Of a stretch of DNA of 64,000 nucleotides, positions 50,832 through 58,082 are shown piece after piece. A program made the translations under genes and the position numbers. The notes below the pieces were generated by a model that saw only the letters and a list, made by a program, of their open reading frames with translations, ran no database searches and was not told the origin of the DNA. This DNA comes from Haloferula sp. BvORR071 (GTDB lineage: Bacteria > Verrucomicrobiota > Verrucomicrobiia > Verrucomicrobiales > Akkermansiaceae), in NCBI RefSeq assembly GCF_000739615.1, contig NZ_BATP01000040.1, positions 62,001-126,000 on the forward strand, read 5' to 3'. The number at the start of each line of letters is the position of its first letter. The first letter of the stretch is position 1.

Positions 50832-50924
50832 CCCTTGGGCCGAGGCCGGGTGGTCCGCGAGATGCCAGCTTTCCCGCGCCGACGCCTCTTGCGCGCAGCG
50901 GCATCAGCCGTTAGAAGGGCGGTC

Positions 50925-51779
50925 ATGAAGGTTGGGATCATCGCCAATACCGGGAAGCCGGGAGCCAAGGCGACCATCGAGCGGTTGTTGGGGGTCCTGA
51001 CGGCGCGGGGGATGACCGTTCATCTGGATCATGAGGCCGCGACCTTCTGCGGGCTGCCGGATGGGCTCGATGGCCCGGGTTTGGCCGAAGCTTGCGATGT
51101 GGTGGCGGTGCTGGGCGGGGACGGGACGATGCTCAATGCGGTGGCCAAGCTGGGTGCCAGTGCCAAGGTGATCGCCGGGGTCAATATCGGCACCCTTGGC
51201 TTTCTAACCAGTTGCACCGACGACGAGGTCGATATCTTCGCGGAAGCGCTGATTTCCGGGAACTACAAGACCAGCCGACGGACTTTGGTGACTGCGACGG
51301 TGACTTCGGCGGATGGCAGTGAGCGGGACTTCCATGCGCTCAATGAGGTGGTGCTGGCCCGCGGCCAGACCGGCCGGCTCGTTTCGCTTTCCGCTTATGT
51401 CGATGGCGAGTTGCTGAACCACTACCGGGCGGACGGCTTGATCGTCTCCACGCCCACGGGTTCGACTGCCTATTCGCTTTCGGCCGGTGGTCCGCTGATC
51501 AGCCCGGCGGCGGCGGTCTTTGTGATCACGCCGATCTGCCCGCACACCCTGAGCCAGCGCTCGCTGATCATCGGGGATGATGCCGAAGTCGAACTGGCCC
51601 CGGAGAATGCCGATGAGGCACCGATGCTTTTCACAGTCGATGGCCGCGAGATCATCACGATCCACCACGGCGACCGGATCCGGGTCCGCAAGGGGGCGCA
51701 TGCGCTGAACCTGCTGCGGCTGCCGGGGCATTCCTTTTATGCGGCGCTGCGGCAGAAACTGAACTGGCGGGGTGGCTGA
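50925..51779 (+). CDS. nadK: NAD kinase
   Basis: Phosphorylates NAD to NADP. The 284-residue protein has the GGDGT motif at 64-68 (VAVLGGDGTML), NIGTLGFL, NEVVLARG, DGLIVSTPTGSTAYSLSAGG and ICPHTLSQRS. I start at MKVGIIANTG (50925); upstream codons in the frame are Arg/Ala-rich and unlike the family. The next gene follows after 24 bases. Confidence 0.95.
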   Translation: MKVGIIANTGKPGAKATIERLLGVLTARGMTVHLDHEAATFCGLPDGLDGPGLAEACDVVAVLGGDGTMLNAVAKLGASAKVIAGVNIGTLGFLTSCTDDEVDIFAEALISGNYKTSRRTLVTATVTSADGSERDFHALNEVVLARGQTGRLVSLSAYVDGELLNHYRADGLIVSTPTGSTAYSLSAGGPLISPAAAVFVITPICPHTLSQRSLIIGDDAEVELAPENADEAPMLFTVDGREIITIHHGDRIRVRKGAHALNLLRLPGHSFYAALRQKLNWRGG

Positions 51780-51803
51780 TCGATCATAGGTTCCCTGCGC
51801 GCC

Positions 51804-52124
51804 ATGCACCTTCCCGAACCACTGCCCGATTACTTCCGCGCCGCGAATGAGGGGAATGCGGAGGAGGGCGCGGCCTGCTTCGCCGAGGAGGCGGTGGTCC
51901 GTGATGAGGATGAGGAGTATCGGGGACCGGCGGCGATCCGCGGCTGGATCGAGGAGACCACGGCCAAGTATTCTCCCCGGGTGGTGCCGCAGTATGTGGC
52001 GGATGACGGGAAGAGTACCATCGTGACCGTGCTGGTTGCGGGGATCTTCCCCGGTAGCCCGATCGAGTTGGAGTACTGCTTTGAGATCCGCCGGGGCCGG
52101 ATTGTGCGGCTGGAGATCCGTTGA
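51804..52124 (+). CDS. SnoaL/NTF2-like protein
   Basis: A 106-residue protein of the NTF2-like cone fold: an N-terminal helix (LPDYFRAANEGNAEEGAACF), the AVVRDEDEEYRGPAAIRGWI segment and beta strands ending in LEYCFEIRRGRIVRLEIR. These domains are either small enzymes (cyclases, isomerases) or ligand-binding proteins; no catalytic set could be identified. It lies between nadK and the aminopeptidase on the same strand. Confidence 0.8.
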   Translation: MHLPEPLPDYFRAANEGNAEEGAACFAEEAVVRDEDEEYRGPAAIRGWIEETTAKYSPRVVPQYVADDGKSTIVTVLVAGIFPGSPIELEYCFEIRRGRIVRLEIR

Positions 52125-52220
52125 CCGGGCTTCCCGCCGATTCCGCAGCTTTTGCCAAGATTTCGGCGGGGCCTCTGAATGGCGTTGCGGCCCGCCGGGG
52201 CATCCGCTGGAGTGGGCCTC

Positions 52221-53516
52221 ATGCGCTACGAGCCCATCGATCCGCAGCTTTTCGTCCGTAACCGCGACAAACTCCGCGCCCTTCTCAAGCCGAATAGCAT
52301 CGTCATCGTCCTGGCGAATGACATCTATCCGACCAATGCGGACGGCTCGATGGCCTTCAAGCAGAACGCGGATCTCTTCTACCTCACCGGGGTGGATCAG
52401 GAAGACACCGTGCTGGTGTTGATGCCGGACGCGAAGGACCCGAAGGAGCGCGAGATCCTCTTCGTGAAGGAGACCAGCGAGCATATCGCGATCTGGGAGG
52501 GCGAGAAGCTCGACAAGGATCAGGCGAAGGCGAACACCGGCGTCGAGCGGATCGAGTGGTTCCAGTCCTTCGAGTCTTGGATACATCGGCTGGTGCCACA
52601 GGCGGACCATATCTATCTGGCGACGAACGAGCACCTGCGTGCGACCACTGTGGTGGAGACGGCGAATGACCGTTTCATCAAGAAGTGCCAGTCGCGCTAT
52701 CCGCTGCACCACTACGAGCGCCTGGCTCCGCTGATGCACCGCTTGCGGATCACCAAGGATCCGGTGGAAGTCGATATCATCCAGAAGGCCTGCAAGATCA
52801 CTGAGGCGGGCTTCCGTCGTCTGCTCGGCTTCGTGAAGCCGGGCGTGGGCGAGTGGGAAGTGGAGGCCGAGCTGCTGCACGAGTTCGTGCGGCGCGGTTC
52901 GCGTGGCTTTGCTTACGGGCCGATCATCGGCAGCGGCAAGAACGCCTGTGTGCTGCACTATGTGGAGAACGACAAGGTCTGCCAGGATGGCGACATGCTC
53001 TTGCTCGACGTGGCTGCGGAGTATGCCGGCTGGGCTTCGGATTTGACGAGGACGATCCCGGTGAATGGACGTTTCACGGATCGCCAGCGCGACGTTTACA
53101 ACTCGGTGCTGCGGGTGTTCCGCGGTGCGAATGAGATTTTGCGCCCGGGCAACACGCCGCTGGAGTATCAGAAGGCGGTGGTGGAGCTGATGGAGGCGGA
53201 GTTGGTGAGTCTCGGCCTGATCGGTGCGAAGGAAGCGAAGGAGCAAGGTCCGGACAAGGCGCTGGTGAAGAAGTACTTCATGCATGGTACTTCGCACCAC
53301 ATGGGCCTGGACGTGCATGATGTGGCGCCGCCGCATGAGCCCTTTGCGGAGGGGATGGTGTTTACCATTGAGCCGGGGATTTATATCCGTGAAGAAGGCC
53401 TTGGCATCCGGATCGAGAACGATGTGCTGATCGGGAAGAAGTCGAACTTTGACTTGATGGCGGATATCCCGATCGAGGCGGAGGAGATCGAGGAGTTGAT
53501 GAATGCGAAGAGGTGA
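52221..53516 (+). CDS. pepP: Xaa-Pro aminopeptidase (M24B)
   Basis: Removes N-terminal residues before proline. The 431-residue protein has the AMP_N domain (1-170) and the pita-bread catalytic domain. Metal ligands: Asp near 261 (MLLLDVAAEYAGW), Asp near 272 (ASDLTRT), His in THHMGLDVHD-like SHHMGLDVHD, Glu in FTIEPGIYI (about 383) and Glu in GIRIENDVL (about 399). I start at MRYEPIDPQLF (52221). It is followed by a foldback element and then the convergent CotH gene. Confidence 0.94.
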   Translation: MRYEPIDPQLFVRNRDKLRALLKPNSIVIVLANDIYPTNADGSMAFKQNADLFYLTGVDQEDTVLVLMPDAKDPKEREILFVKETSEHIAIWEGEKLDKDQAKANTGVERIEWFQSFESWIHRLVPQADHIYLATNEHLRATTVVETANDRFIKKCQSRYPLHHYERLAPLMHRLRITKDPVEVDIIQKACKITEAGFRRLLGFVKPGVGEWEVEAELLHEFVRRGSRGFAYGPIIGSGKNACVLHYVENDKVCQDGDMLLLDVAAEYAGWASDLTRTIPVNGRFTDRQRDVYNSVLRVFRGANEILRPGNTPLEYQKAVVELMEAELVSLGLIGAKEAKEQGPDKALVKKYFMHGTSHHMGLDVHDVAPPHEPFAEGMVFTIEPGIYIREEGLGIRIENDVLIGKKSNFDLMADIPIEAEEIEELMNAKR

Positions 53517-53526
53517 TCCCTCTTGT

Positions 53527-53620
53527 GTAGGCGCGGTGGTGACGCTGCGGAAGGGTTCTGAAGAGCTGTCGGAGGATGACGGCTCTTCCCTTGCTTCCGC
53601 GTTCTTACGAACGCGCCTAC
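53527..53620. repeat. Foldback (nested palindrome) element between convergent genes
   Basis: Nested inverted arms: GTAGGCGCG (53527-53535) with CGCGCCTAC (53612-53620), GCGGAAG (53547-53553) with CTTCCGC (53594-53600), and AAGAGCTGTC (53561-53570) with GACGGCTCTT (53578-53587, one G-T pair). A separate small hairpin GCGTTC-TTAC-GAACGC (53599-53614) overlaps the right arm. It fills most of the 117 bases between pepP and the CotH gene. Confidence 0.7.
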
Positions 53621-53633
53621 GGTTGGTTTGGGC

Positions 53634-56600
53634 TTATCGCGGCGTTACCTTCAGGCGGACGAACCTCGCGCGTGAGTTCGCTGGGAGTAACCAATCCTGG
53701 CGGCGGATTCCTTGGATGGTTTCTTCTTCTAACAGGCTTGCTCCAGTCAACGCGCCCCATTGCGCTAAATCTGTGGATGTCTCGATCTCCACGTCGGCAT
53801 CCGCGGCTAGCACGTTGCGGAAGATCCGGACCACCGGTCCCTCGGGAGCTTGGATCATTTCCGGTAGATGCAAGGGGCCGCTGCCGGCCAAGGCATAGTG
53901 GGTGAAGTCGCTGGCGCTGCCGCTGAAGGTTTGCCACTCGCTGGTGTTGGGCTCTCCTCCGGTTGTCAGGCTGGTGGCCCACGAGGCGGCCGCGGAGAGA
54001 TCCATGCCGGGGCGGGGCGGCAGGAGGATAAGGGTCTTTCCCCCGCCGCTGGCTTGCTCGGACCAGGCGGCATCGTAGCTGAAATCCAGAACGGGAGAGC
54101 CGGAGGCGTCGTTGAGGGTGAGCTCTTCGCCATCGTTGCTGAGGTTGCCGCGATACACGCCGGCGATCGGCTCATCCCAGCCGTGGAGTCCGCGGAAGGA
54201 GAAGTCACTGTCCGCGAGCACGAGGCGTTGGCCGGGCTCGAGGATGGTGTCGCGCCATGAGGAGAAGGCGAACTGGATGCCGGAGCTGAAACTGGCGCCG
54301 CGGAGGTTCACGGCTTGGGTGGAGATGTTGGCCAGTTCGATGAATTCGCCATTGCCCTCGCCGGTGGGCTGGTAGTTGAGCTCGGTGGCAAGCACGGAGC
54401 CTGCGGGTAAGGCATTGCCGCCGGGCGGGAGGAAGAAGGCTTCCGTGAGGGCGGACCATTCGCCGCCCGCAGCTCGCGAGCGCAGCTTGAGGCGGGTGGG
54501 TTTGGTGATGGCGATGCTGCTGCCGCTGATTGCTGCTAGGGCAGTGGGATTCTGAGCACCTCCCGGCAAGCGCGGATCGCTGCCATCCTTGGTGTAGAAG
54601 ATCGTGGCGGTGCCACTGAGCGAGACGCTGCCGGATGCAAGAAGACCGGATGTGGGGGTCAGCGCAGGTGCCGAAGTATTCGGGACGAAGCCGGCATTGC
54701 GGAACTGCGTGAGCACCGTCTGAGTGCGGGTGGGCAGCCACTGGTTCAGGCACACGTCGCGGGCTCCGTTCCAGCCATCGGGCGTGCGGAAGTTCCAGCG
54801 CGCGGACTCGGCGAGGTGCGGGCGCGCAAAGGCATTCGCCATCGTTGTTAGACGCGCGGCATTGCGTTCCGGGCTCAACGCACCGCCCGGACCGAGATGA
54901 CGATGGATGCGGTCGGCGAAGCGGATCTTGAAATCGTTGCCGCCGCTCTGCAGCCAGGCGGAGAGGAGGCTGGCGGGTCCGTCGCCATTGTCGCGGCCGG
55001 GGATGCTGCCGGCGCGGGCGGTGTTGTTCTGGCTGCCATCCCACGCGGCGACCTGGTTGCTCTCATTCACGGAGAGCCAGCCGTCGGCATCGTTCAGCAT
55101 GAACTTGAAGCCGCTGCCGCCGTCCTCGCGCCATGGCCCGGTGGTGCGATACTCGTTCTCCGCATTCCCGAACATCCACATGATCATGTAGTCGAGGTAG
55201 TTGTCGACATCGACGTATTTGGCGATTGAGGGGTAGTCGCTGCGCATCGCCTTGATCCGCTCCCAGGCCGTGCCATCGCCATCGTAGAAGGAACCTTCGG
55301 CCCAGCCGCCGACGTTGAGGTTGCCGTTGATCGACTCGTAGTCGGCCTTGTCGCCGCCGAGATAGCTGGACGCCATCGCCGCGCCCCAGCGTTCGCGGAG
55401 GTGATAGACGCCGTGGTACACGCCATTCAGGTAGAGGTGCACCATCCGGCCGTGGGCCTGCATGCTGCCCATCTCGCCGACGATGTCATCGGTGAAGGGA
55501 TTCGAGAGATAGAAGCCGCGCATCCACATGTCGTGCGAGCCGCTGCGCAGCTCGATCGAGTCGAAGGAATCCGCGGGCAGCCAGCCATCCTTGCGGTCGG
55601 GGAAGAGGTTGCCGTTGAGCTTGCCATCGCCATAGATGCCGCGGAAGGCGAGGCGGAAGTTCTTCTTCTCGAAGTCGGTGAAAGCCCCGCCGAAGTACTT
55701 CACGCCGGCATTCGCAGCCGGTGCGACGATGGTGGGCAGCCCGCCATTGGTGGTGAGGGCGGGATCGAGGAACTCGATCGAGGCTGCGGTCTCGATGTCA
55801 CCGTCGAGCGGGCCCGGGGCGACCAGCGACATGCTCGGCAGATCGAGCAACGCAGCACTCATCTCCGGGCCGTAGGTCGGGTTTTGCGTGATCGAAGTCC
55901 GCATCACGCTGCTCGCAATGACGCCCGCGGGGAAGATGTAGGTGTTCGTCTCCACGCGCGAGGGCACGAAGTTCGGCGCGAAGGCGGCGGCGCGCAGGAT
56001 GGTGGTGTTAGAGAGGCTGAGCGGCGTGGTGAAGGTGCTGCCGTTGCTCTCGGTGGGCTGCGTACCGTTGGTGGTGTAGCGGATCGTCGCGCCCGCGGTC
56101 GCGCAGCTCAGGGTCACGCCCTGGGCACTGCTGTAGAAGCCGCGGCGCTTGCTGAAGACCGGCTCGGCGACGAAGCCGGTCTTGGCGGTGGCGGGATTAG
56201 CCGCGCCGGGTGTCGCCGGTGTGAGGTAGCCGAGCGGCCCACTGCCGGGATAGCCGTAGCCGACGCCTTCCTTCTGCGCGGGGAAGGAGGGTGCGAATTC
56301 CGACCAGGCCGGCGATCCGCCGGGAGCATTCAGGCCAAGGTATTCGCCTTCGTCCGAGAGCGAGAAGTTGGTGTGGAGTTCGCTGCCTTTTTCGGCGCGA
56401 TCCTTGCTGGAGGCGAAGACAACGAGATAGCCGTTCGGGGGGACCATCGCATCGGGGAAGGTCCAGCGCTGCGGCTGGTTGCTGCGGTCGGTGAGGTGGG
56501 CGCCTTTGAGGTTGAGCGAATAGGTGTTGGGATTGCGGATCTCGATCCAGTCGGAGTCCTCGCCATTCTCGTCTTCAAAGGAGCCGTCGTTCGAGGCCGC

Positions 56601-57404
56601 GATCTCGTTGATGCGCGGCGGCGTGAAGAAGGCGTCGACGCCGATGGTCGCCGTGCTCTGGACGGAAGCCGCGCCGCGGGTGGCGGTCAGCGTGTAGGTG
56701 GTCGCCGTGGCGGGTGCCACGATGAAGCTGCCCGAGGGACCAGGTACGACGCCCACCGTAGGTGAGATGGAGAGGCTGGTGGTGTTATCCACGATCCACG
56801 ACAGCGTGGTCTGTGTCGGCAGGCCTGGATTGCCAGTGGCGCTGATGTTGCCCGCACTGGCACCGAAGTAGCGGATCTTGGGCCCCGGTGTGCCATAGGC
56901 CGCCACCTCGGCGATCTGCGGGTTGAACTGATCATCGCTGACATTGACGATCCGCAGGAAGCGTCCGGCGAAGCTGCCGCTGCCATCGGCGGGCAGGATG
57001 GTATCGCTGCCGCCGACCGGCGGATGGCTGCCATCGGAGCGCATGATCCCCATCCAATTGACCGCGCCTGGCTGGCCGTTGTTGTCGGCACGCAGCTCGA
57101 CCTGATAACGGCTCAGGCGCTCGACGCAGCAGCCGTCGCCGCGGCCGGTGAGGACGATCCGCTCCAGCTCCTGCGTCGCCCCGAGGTCGATCTGGAAGTA
57201 GAAGCCGAGGGTGTTTGAAGGCAGGTTCGGGTGCGCGAAGGTCTCTGCCGTGCCATCGGTGAGATTGGAGGCCGGATAGCCGGGGTAGGTGGGACCGGTG
57301 GCGAAGACTGGCTTGCCCGTCGCGAGATTGGTCTGGGCAGCGGCCAAGGGCATGATGCCCATGACCACGCAGAGAATCGCGAATGCGGAACGGAAGAGAC
57401 GCAT
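53634..57404 (-). CDS. Large secreted mosaic protein with CotH kinase-like domain
   Basis: A 1256-residue exported protein. Domains in order: signal peptide (1-22), discoidin/F5-8-like (about 25-155), lamin-tail LTD (about 255-360, RINEIAASNDGSFEDENGED), a chitobiase-C-like beta unit (425-495, TAGATIRYTTNGTQPT), CotH (about 555-900, with FRLAFRGIYGDG, ELRSGSHDMWMRGF and YLDYMIMWMFGNAENEY), a second chitobiase-like unit (921-978, FYTKDGSDPRLPGG), and a second LTD (1005-1125). CotH proteins phosphorylate secreted proteins in Bacillus. A surface adhesin or cell-wall role is likely here. A good ribosome-binding site (AGGAAGG) precedes the ATG at 57404. Confidence 0.9.
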   Translation of the reverse strand: MRLFRSAFAILCVVMGIMPLAAAQTNLATGKPVFATGPTYPGYPASNLTDGTAETFAHPNLPSNTLGFYFQIDLGATQELERIVLTGRGDGCCVERLSRYQVELRADNNGQPGAVNWMGIMRSDGSHPPVGGSDTILPADGSGSFAGRFLRIVNVSDDQFNPQIAEVAAYGTPGPKIRYFGASAGNISATGNPGLPTQTTLSWIVDNTTSLSISPTVGVVPGPSGSFIVAPATATTYTLTATRGAASVQSTATIGVDAFFTPPRINEIAASNDGSFEDENGEDSDWIEIRNPNTYSLNLKGAHLTDRSNQPQRWTFPDAMVPPNGYLVVFASSKDRAEKGSELHTNFSLSDEGEYLGLNAPGGSPAWSEFAPSFPAQKEGVGYGYPGSGPLGYLTPATPGAANPATAKTGFVAEPVFSKRRGFYSSAQGVTLSCATAGATIRYTTNGTQPTESNGSTFTTPLSLSNTTILRAAAFAPNFVPSRVETNTYIFPAGVIASSVMRTSITQNPTYGPEMSAALLDLPSMSLVAPGPLDGDIETAASIEFLDPALTTNGGLPTIVAPAANAGVKYFGGAFTDFEKKNFRLAFRGIYGDGKLNGNLFPDRKDGWLPADSFDSIELRSGSHDMWMRGFYLSNPFTDDIVGEMGSMQAHGRMVHLYLNGVYHGVYHLRERWGAAMASSYLGGDKADYESINGNLNVGGWAEGSFYDGDGTAWERIKAMRSDYPSIAKYVDVDNYLDYMIMWMFGNAENEYRTTGPWREDGGSGFKFMLNDADGWLSVNESNQVAAWDGSQNNTARAGSIPGRDNGDGPASLLSAWLQSGGNDFKIRFADRIHRHLGPGGALSPERNAARLTTMANAFARPHLAESARWNFRTPDGWNGARDVCLNQWLPTRTQTVLTQFRNAGFVPNTSAPALTPTSGLLASGSVSLSGTATIFYTKDGSDPRLPGGAQNPTALAAISGSSIAITKPTRLKLRSRAAGGEWSALTEAFFLPPGGNALPAGSVLATELNYQPTGEGNGEFIELANISTQAVNLRGASFSSGIQFAFSSWRDTILEPGQRLVLADSDFSFRGLHGWDEPIAGVYRGNLSNDGEELTLNDASGSPVLDFSYDAAWSEQASGGGKTLILLPPRPGMDLSAAASWATSLTTGGEPNTSEWQTFSGSASDFTHYALAGSGPLHLPEMIQAPEGPVVRIFRNVLAADADVEIETSTDLAQWGALTGASLLEEETIQGIRRQDWLLPANSRARFVRLKVTPR

Positions 57405-57457
57405 GTCGGTCCTTCCTAGCCAAGCGCTTGCGGGCGGACAATGGAATAGGCCTGCGG

Positions 57458-57479
57458 GAGTGTACGCAGTTTTACACTC
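57458..57479 (-). promoter_or_regulatory. Inverted repeat upstream of the CotH gene, candidate operator
   Basis: GAGTGTA (57458-57464), 8 bases, TACACTC (57473-57479): a perfect 7-bp dyad 54-75 bases upstream of the CotH ATG, in promoter range for the minus strand. A matching promoter was not clearly identified. Confidence 0.4.
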
Positions 57480-57512
57480 GATTTCCGGGCATCTTGGCAT
57501 CCGGACTGCGGC

Positions 57513-57857
57513 TTATGTGTCTACGGAGAGGTCTTTCCTCGAAAGGGCCGGGATGTCTTTGCTGGCATCAATCAGCCAACCCAAGGGTCGGCTGCGAACC
57601 CACTCATCAGCCGATTTGCCGAACTTGTCGATGGCCACCAGATCAGCCCCGGCGCAGTCGAGGACGCCAAGTGCCGGGTAGATGTTGGCAGGATGGTGAT
57701 GGCAGAGCGCAATCACCTTGAACTCCCAAGTCTCAGATTCCGGAGCGAAGGTCGGGATATTCCGGAGCAACAGTTCCAGGCACCGAACCACGAAATCGCA
57801 GTCGCGGAATCCGAGTAGGCTCGGGATTTCGACCGGAGTGCATCCCTGGTTGTTCAT
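57513..57857 (-). CDS. Hypothetical protein
   Basis: A 114-residue protein starting MNNQGCTPVEIPSLLGFRDC. It has a helical core (FVVRCLELLLRNIPTF) and an aspartate-rich middle (GVLDCAGADLVAIDKF), no signal peptide and three or four cysteines. Not recognised. The frame extends upstream to 57935, but that part overlaps the palindromic repeat element, so the ATG at 57857 is used. It lies on the same strand as the CotH gene, upstream of it. Confidence 0.5.
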   Translation of the reverse strand: MNNQGCTPVEIPSLLGFRDCDFVVRCLELLLRNIPTFAPESETWEFKVIALCHHHPANIYPALGVLDCAGADLVAIDKFGKSADEWVRSRPLGWLIDASKDIPALSRKDLSVDT

Positions 57858-57896
57858 ACTTTCCGGTAGCATAAGTTGAGGGGATTTCCGCGAACC

Positions 57897-58060
57897 GAGG
57901 CAACCTCTTCGAGGTTGAATGATCTTTTGGGCCATACCCAGGGTAGCCGGCCGCGTTCATCTTCGCCCTCCGGGCTGCGACGGACGCGGCCGGCAACCCT
58001 GGGCTATATGAGGGAACGGCGTTGCCGTTCTCTGAGGGAGCGGGAACGCCGTTTCTTAAA
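57897..58060. repeat. Composite palindromic intergenic element
   Basis: Three structures in a row: hairpin CAACCTC-TTC-GAGGTTG (57901-57917); a long 20-bp stem with one mismatch, CCCAGGGTAGCCGGCCGCGT (57937-57956) against ACGCGGCCGGC and ACCCTGGG (57984-58003), around a 27-base loop; and hairpin GAACGGC-GTT-GCCGTTC (58014-58030). Together they fill the 225-base gap between two same-strand genes and look like a dispersed repeat of a type common in PVC genomes. Confidence 0.75.
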
Positions 58061-58082
58061 ATGCTCTATAGTAGGAGCCGAT

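Noticed and set aside
51204..53336. Long minus-strand reading frame (710 codons) opposite nadK and pepP
   Set aside because: Arg/His/Leu-rich product with no motifs, lying across three well-supported plus-strand genes. A GC-driven shadow frame.
53648..53663. 16-base exact match with 37111-37126 as proof of a dispersed repeat
   Set aside because: This copy encodes the end of the CotH protein, and about one such chance match is expected in 64 kb, so it is not evidence by itself.
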